This document shows positions 62,618-64,000 of a DNA stretch of 64,000 nt, in pieces. Made by a program: the position numbers and the translations under genes. A model generated the notes under the pieces. The model was not told the DNA's origin. It worked only from the letters and a program-made list of their open reading frames with translations, and searched no databases. How positions within the stretch are numbered: position 1 is the stretch's first letter; the number at the start of each line of letters is the position of its first letter. The stretch is taken from NCBI GenBank assembly GCA_024400915.1, contig JAKSLX010000003.1, forward strand, positions 124,001-188,000. The letters are read 5' to 3'. The DNA is from Treponema sp. GTDB taxonomy: Bacteria; Spirochaetota; Spirochaetia; Treponematales; Treponemataceae.

Positions 62618-63709
62618 ATGGCAGAAGAAAATACAGAATTTGACCCTAACAAGACTTTTGAAGCAGCAGTAGAACGTTCAAAGGCTCTTGAAGCAGATAT
62701 TCAGATTAACCCAAAAAAATACCGTGTACTTACAGGTGACAGACCTACAGGACGCCTTCACATCGGTCACTACTTTGGCTCTCTTCAGAATCGTGTCCGC
62801 ATCTCTAAGATGGGTGTTCCAACAATGATCCTTATTGCAGACTATCAGGTTCTTACAGATCACGATGCATTCGATAAAATCAGCCAGAATACAAAACAGC
62901 TTGTAATCGATTACCTTGCAGCTGGAATAGAACCTGGCGACGATGTAATCATCTATCCACATTCTTATATTCCTGAATGCAATCAGCTCATGCTTCCATT
63001 CATGACTCTTGTAAGCAATTCTGAACTTAGCCGTAACCCAACCGTTAAGGAAGAAATTCAGAGTGCAGGCCTTACAAACGTAAACGCAGGTATGTATACA
63101 TATCCAATTCACCAGGCTTGCGACATTCTTTTCTGCAAGGGAAATGTTGTTCCTGTTGGAAAAGATCAGCTTCCTCATATTGAACTTACACGCAATATTG
63201 CAAAATCTTTCAACAAGAAATTCTGCAAAGGGCGTGATCCAATTTTCCCAATGCCTCAGGCACTTCTTTCAAAGACACCAAGCATCATGGGACTTGATGG
63301 TAACCAGAAGATGTCAAAGAGCCGCAACAATGCAATTTTCCTCTGCAACACAGAAGATGAAACTGCTGCCCTCATCAAGAAGGCAAAGACAGACGGTGAA
63401 CGCGTAATTACTTACGATCCTGTAAACCGCCCTGAAGTTGCAAACCTTCTTTCTCTTATTGGTCTTTGTACAAAGGAAAATCCTTCTGACATCGCAGCTC
63501 GCATTGGAGACAAGGGAAGTGGAGAGCTCAAGAAGTGCCTTACAGAAGCCCTTAATGAAGAGCTTCGCCCCTTGCGCGCAAAAAGAGCAGAGCTTGAAAA
63601 GAATGAAGATTACATCCGTAAGGTACTCCTTGAAGGTGTAGACAAGGCTCGTGCCATTGCATGTCAGACTCTTGATGAAGTTCGCGAAGCAATGAATATG
63701 AAGATTTAA
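62618..63709 (+). CDS. trpS: Tryptophanyl-tRNA synthetase
   Basis: A 363-residue class I synthetase that charges tRNA-Trp. HIGH is at 48-51 in GRLHIGHYFGS and KMSKS is at 231-235 in QKMSKSRNN. I chose the ATG at 62618 because GAGGAA precedes it and the upstream ATG falls inside the -10 box. Codon bias is strong. A MATE gene follows. Confidence 0.96.
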   Translation: MAEENTEFDPNKTFEAAVERSKALEADIQINPKKYRVLTGDRPTGRLHIGHYFGSLQNRVRISKMGVPTMILIADYQVLTDHDAFDKISQNTKQLVIDYLAAGIEPGDDVIIYPHSYIPECNQLMLPFMTLVSNSELSRNPTVKEEIQSAGLTNVNAGMYTYPIHQACDILFCKGNVVPVGKDQLPHIELTRNIAKSFNKKFCKGRDPIFPMPQALLSKTPSIMGLDGNQKMSKSRNNAIFLCNTEDETAALIKKAKTDGERVITYDPVNRPEVANLLSLIGLCTKENPSDIAARIGDKGSGELKKCLTEALNEELRPLRAKRAELEKNEDYIRKVLLEGVDKARAIACQTLDEVREAMNMKI

Positions 63710-63738
63710 TTGCGTTTGCTCTAAGCAAGGTAAGTAAA

Positions 63739-64000
63739 TTGACAAAAAATCTTACTGAAGGAAATCCTTTAAAGCTTATACTTTCATTTTCTGTTCCTGT
63801 TCTGCTGGGGAATCTTCTTCAGCAGTTCTACAATATGGCCGATACGTCCATTGTCGGCCTGTATTTAGGTTCCAATGCCCTTGCGGGTGTTGGGGCTTCT
63901 TCATCGGTACAATTCCTTGTCCTTGGTTTCTGCATGGGGCTTACTACAGGACTTACAATTCCAGTTGCCCAACGTTTTGGGGCCGGTGACATTCCTTCAA
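63739..64000 (+). CDS. MATE-family efflux transporter (N-terminal part)
   Basis: The first 87 residues of a multi-pass transporter that runs off the window. The start is TTG at 63739 preceded by AAGG. TEGNPLKLILSFSVPVLLGN, then QQFYNMADTSIVGLYLG and GLTIPVAQRFGAGD are the conserved first helices of MATE proteins, which export drugs or metabolites using sodium or proton flow. The substrate is unknown. Confidence 0.88.
   Translation, partial: MTKNLTEGNPLKLILSFSVPVLLGNLLQQFYNMADTSIVGLYLGSNALAGVGASSSVQFLVLGFCMGLTTGLTIPVAQRFGAGDIPS

Noticed and set aside
62585..62620. Upstream ATG of trpS at 62585
   Set aside because: It falls inside the -10 box TATTAT and lacks a ribosome site; the ATG at 62618 has GAGGAA.
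1..64000. tRNA, rRNA, CRISPR, insertion sequence or prophage genes
   Set aside because: I looked in all gaps and found no cloverleaf, repeat-spacer array, transposase or integrase.

Overview
The window looks like a chromosomal segment of a treponeme-type spirochaete, probably a gut or oral Treponema. The basis is the gene content and protein style: an isoleucyl-tRNA synthetase of the eukaryote-like class, many lipoproteins with short spirochaete-like lipoboxes, two type I signal peptidases, a SpsE/NeuB-like synthase and two Maf-like (DUF115) proteins of the kind used on flagella, a PilZ protein, and two large beta-barrel candidates. This is a reading from memory of families, not a database match. 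I see no rRNA, tRNA, CRISPR array, insertion sequence or prophage; apart from treponeme-specific hypothetical genes the window is housekeeping core.

Layout. 1-1.5 kb: end of an LptD-like outer-membrane protein, a lysine-tailed coiled-coil protein and an HPt protein. 1.5-9.5 kb: signal peptidase I facing secA across a large bidirectional hairpin, then a run of envelope proteins with a Nudix hydrolase. 9.6-13.3 kb: hisS, coaX and a clostripain-like lipoprotein. 13.3-28 kb: a neuB/spsE-like gene with a candidate structured RNA upstream, ileS, two lipoproteins, a membrane protein with a decayed GGDEF domain, two DUF115 proteins and a 1166-residue acidic repeat protein. 28-32.5 kb: a DivIC/FtsB-like protein, tsaC, smpB, hemW, a second signal peptidase and a 29-residue COX24-like protein. 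32.6-39.3 kb: a tight operon dxs-folP-cdaA-cdaR-acpS-DUF2225-truA. 39.3-43.4 kb: priA, family-4 uracil-DNA glycosylase and a glycosyltransferase on the minus strand. 43.5-52.6 kb: two barrel proteins, thiI, two exported proteins and an HrpB-like helicase. 52.7-64 kb: thrC, a CPBP protease, PilZ, HEAT-like and ComEC-like proteins, rsmA, a YggS-family gene, two RluA-family pseudouridine synthases, trpS and the start of a MATE transporter.

Themes. Protein export is strongly represented (secA, two signal peptidases, many lipoproteins). Two nucleotide-second-messenger systems appear: c-di-AMP (cdaA-cdaR) and c-di-GMP (a PilZ receptor and a degenerate cyclase-like protein). A possible flagellin-glycosylation set is neuB plus two Maf-like proteins.

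The most notable non-coding signals are as follows. First, at least nine genes have a sigma70-like -10 element ending only 6-9 bases before the start codon and no credible Shine-Dalgarno site, which predicts leaderless or nearly leaderless mRNAs beside ordinary SD-led genes. Second, an approximately 80-nt RNA upstream of neuB has a consensus-like promoter, a closing stem and a terminal T-run. Third, there are large compound hairpins in three intergenic gaps. The second signal peptidase also carries arginine where the catalytic lysine is expected.
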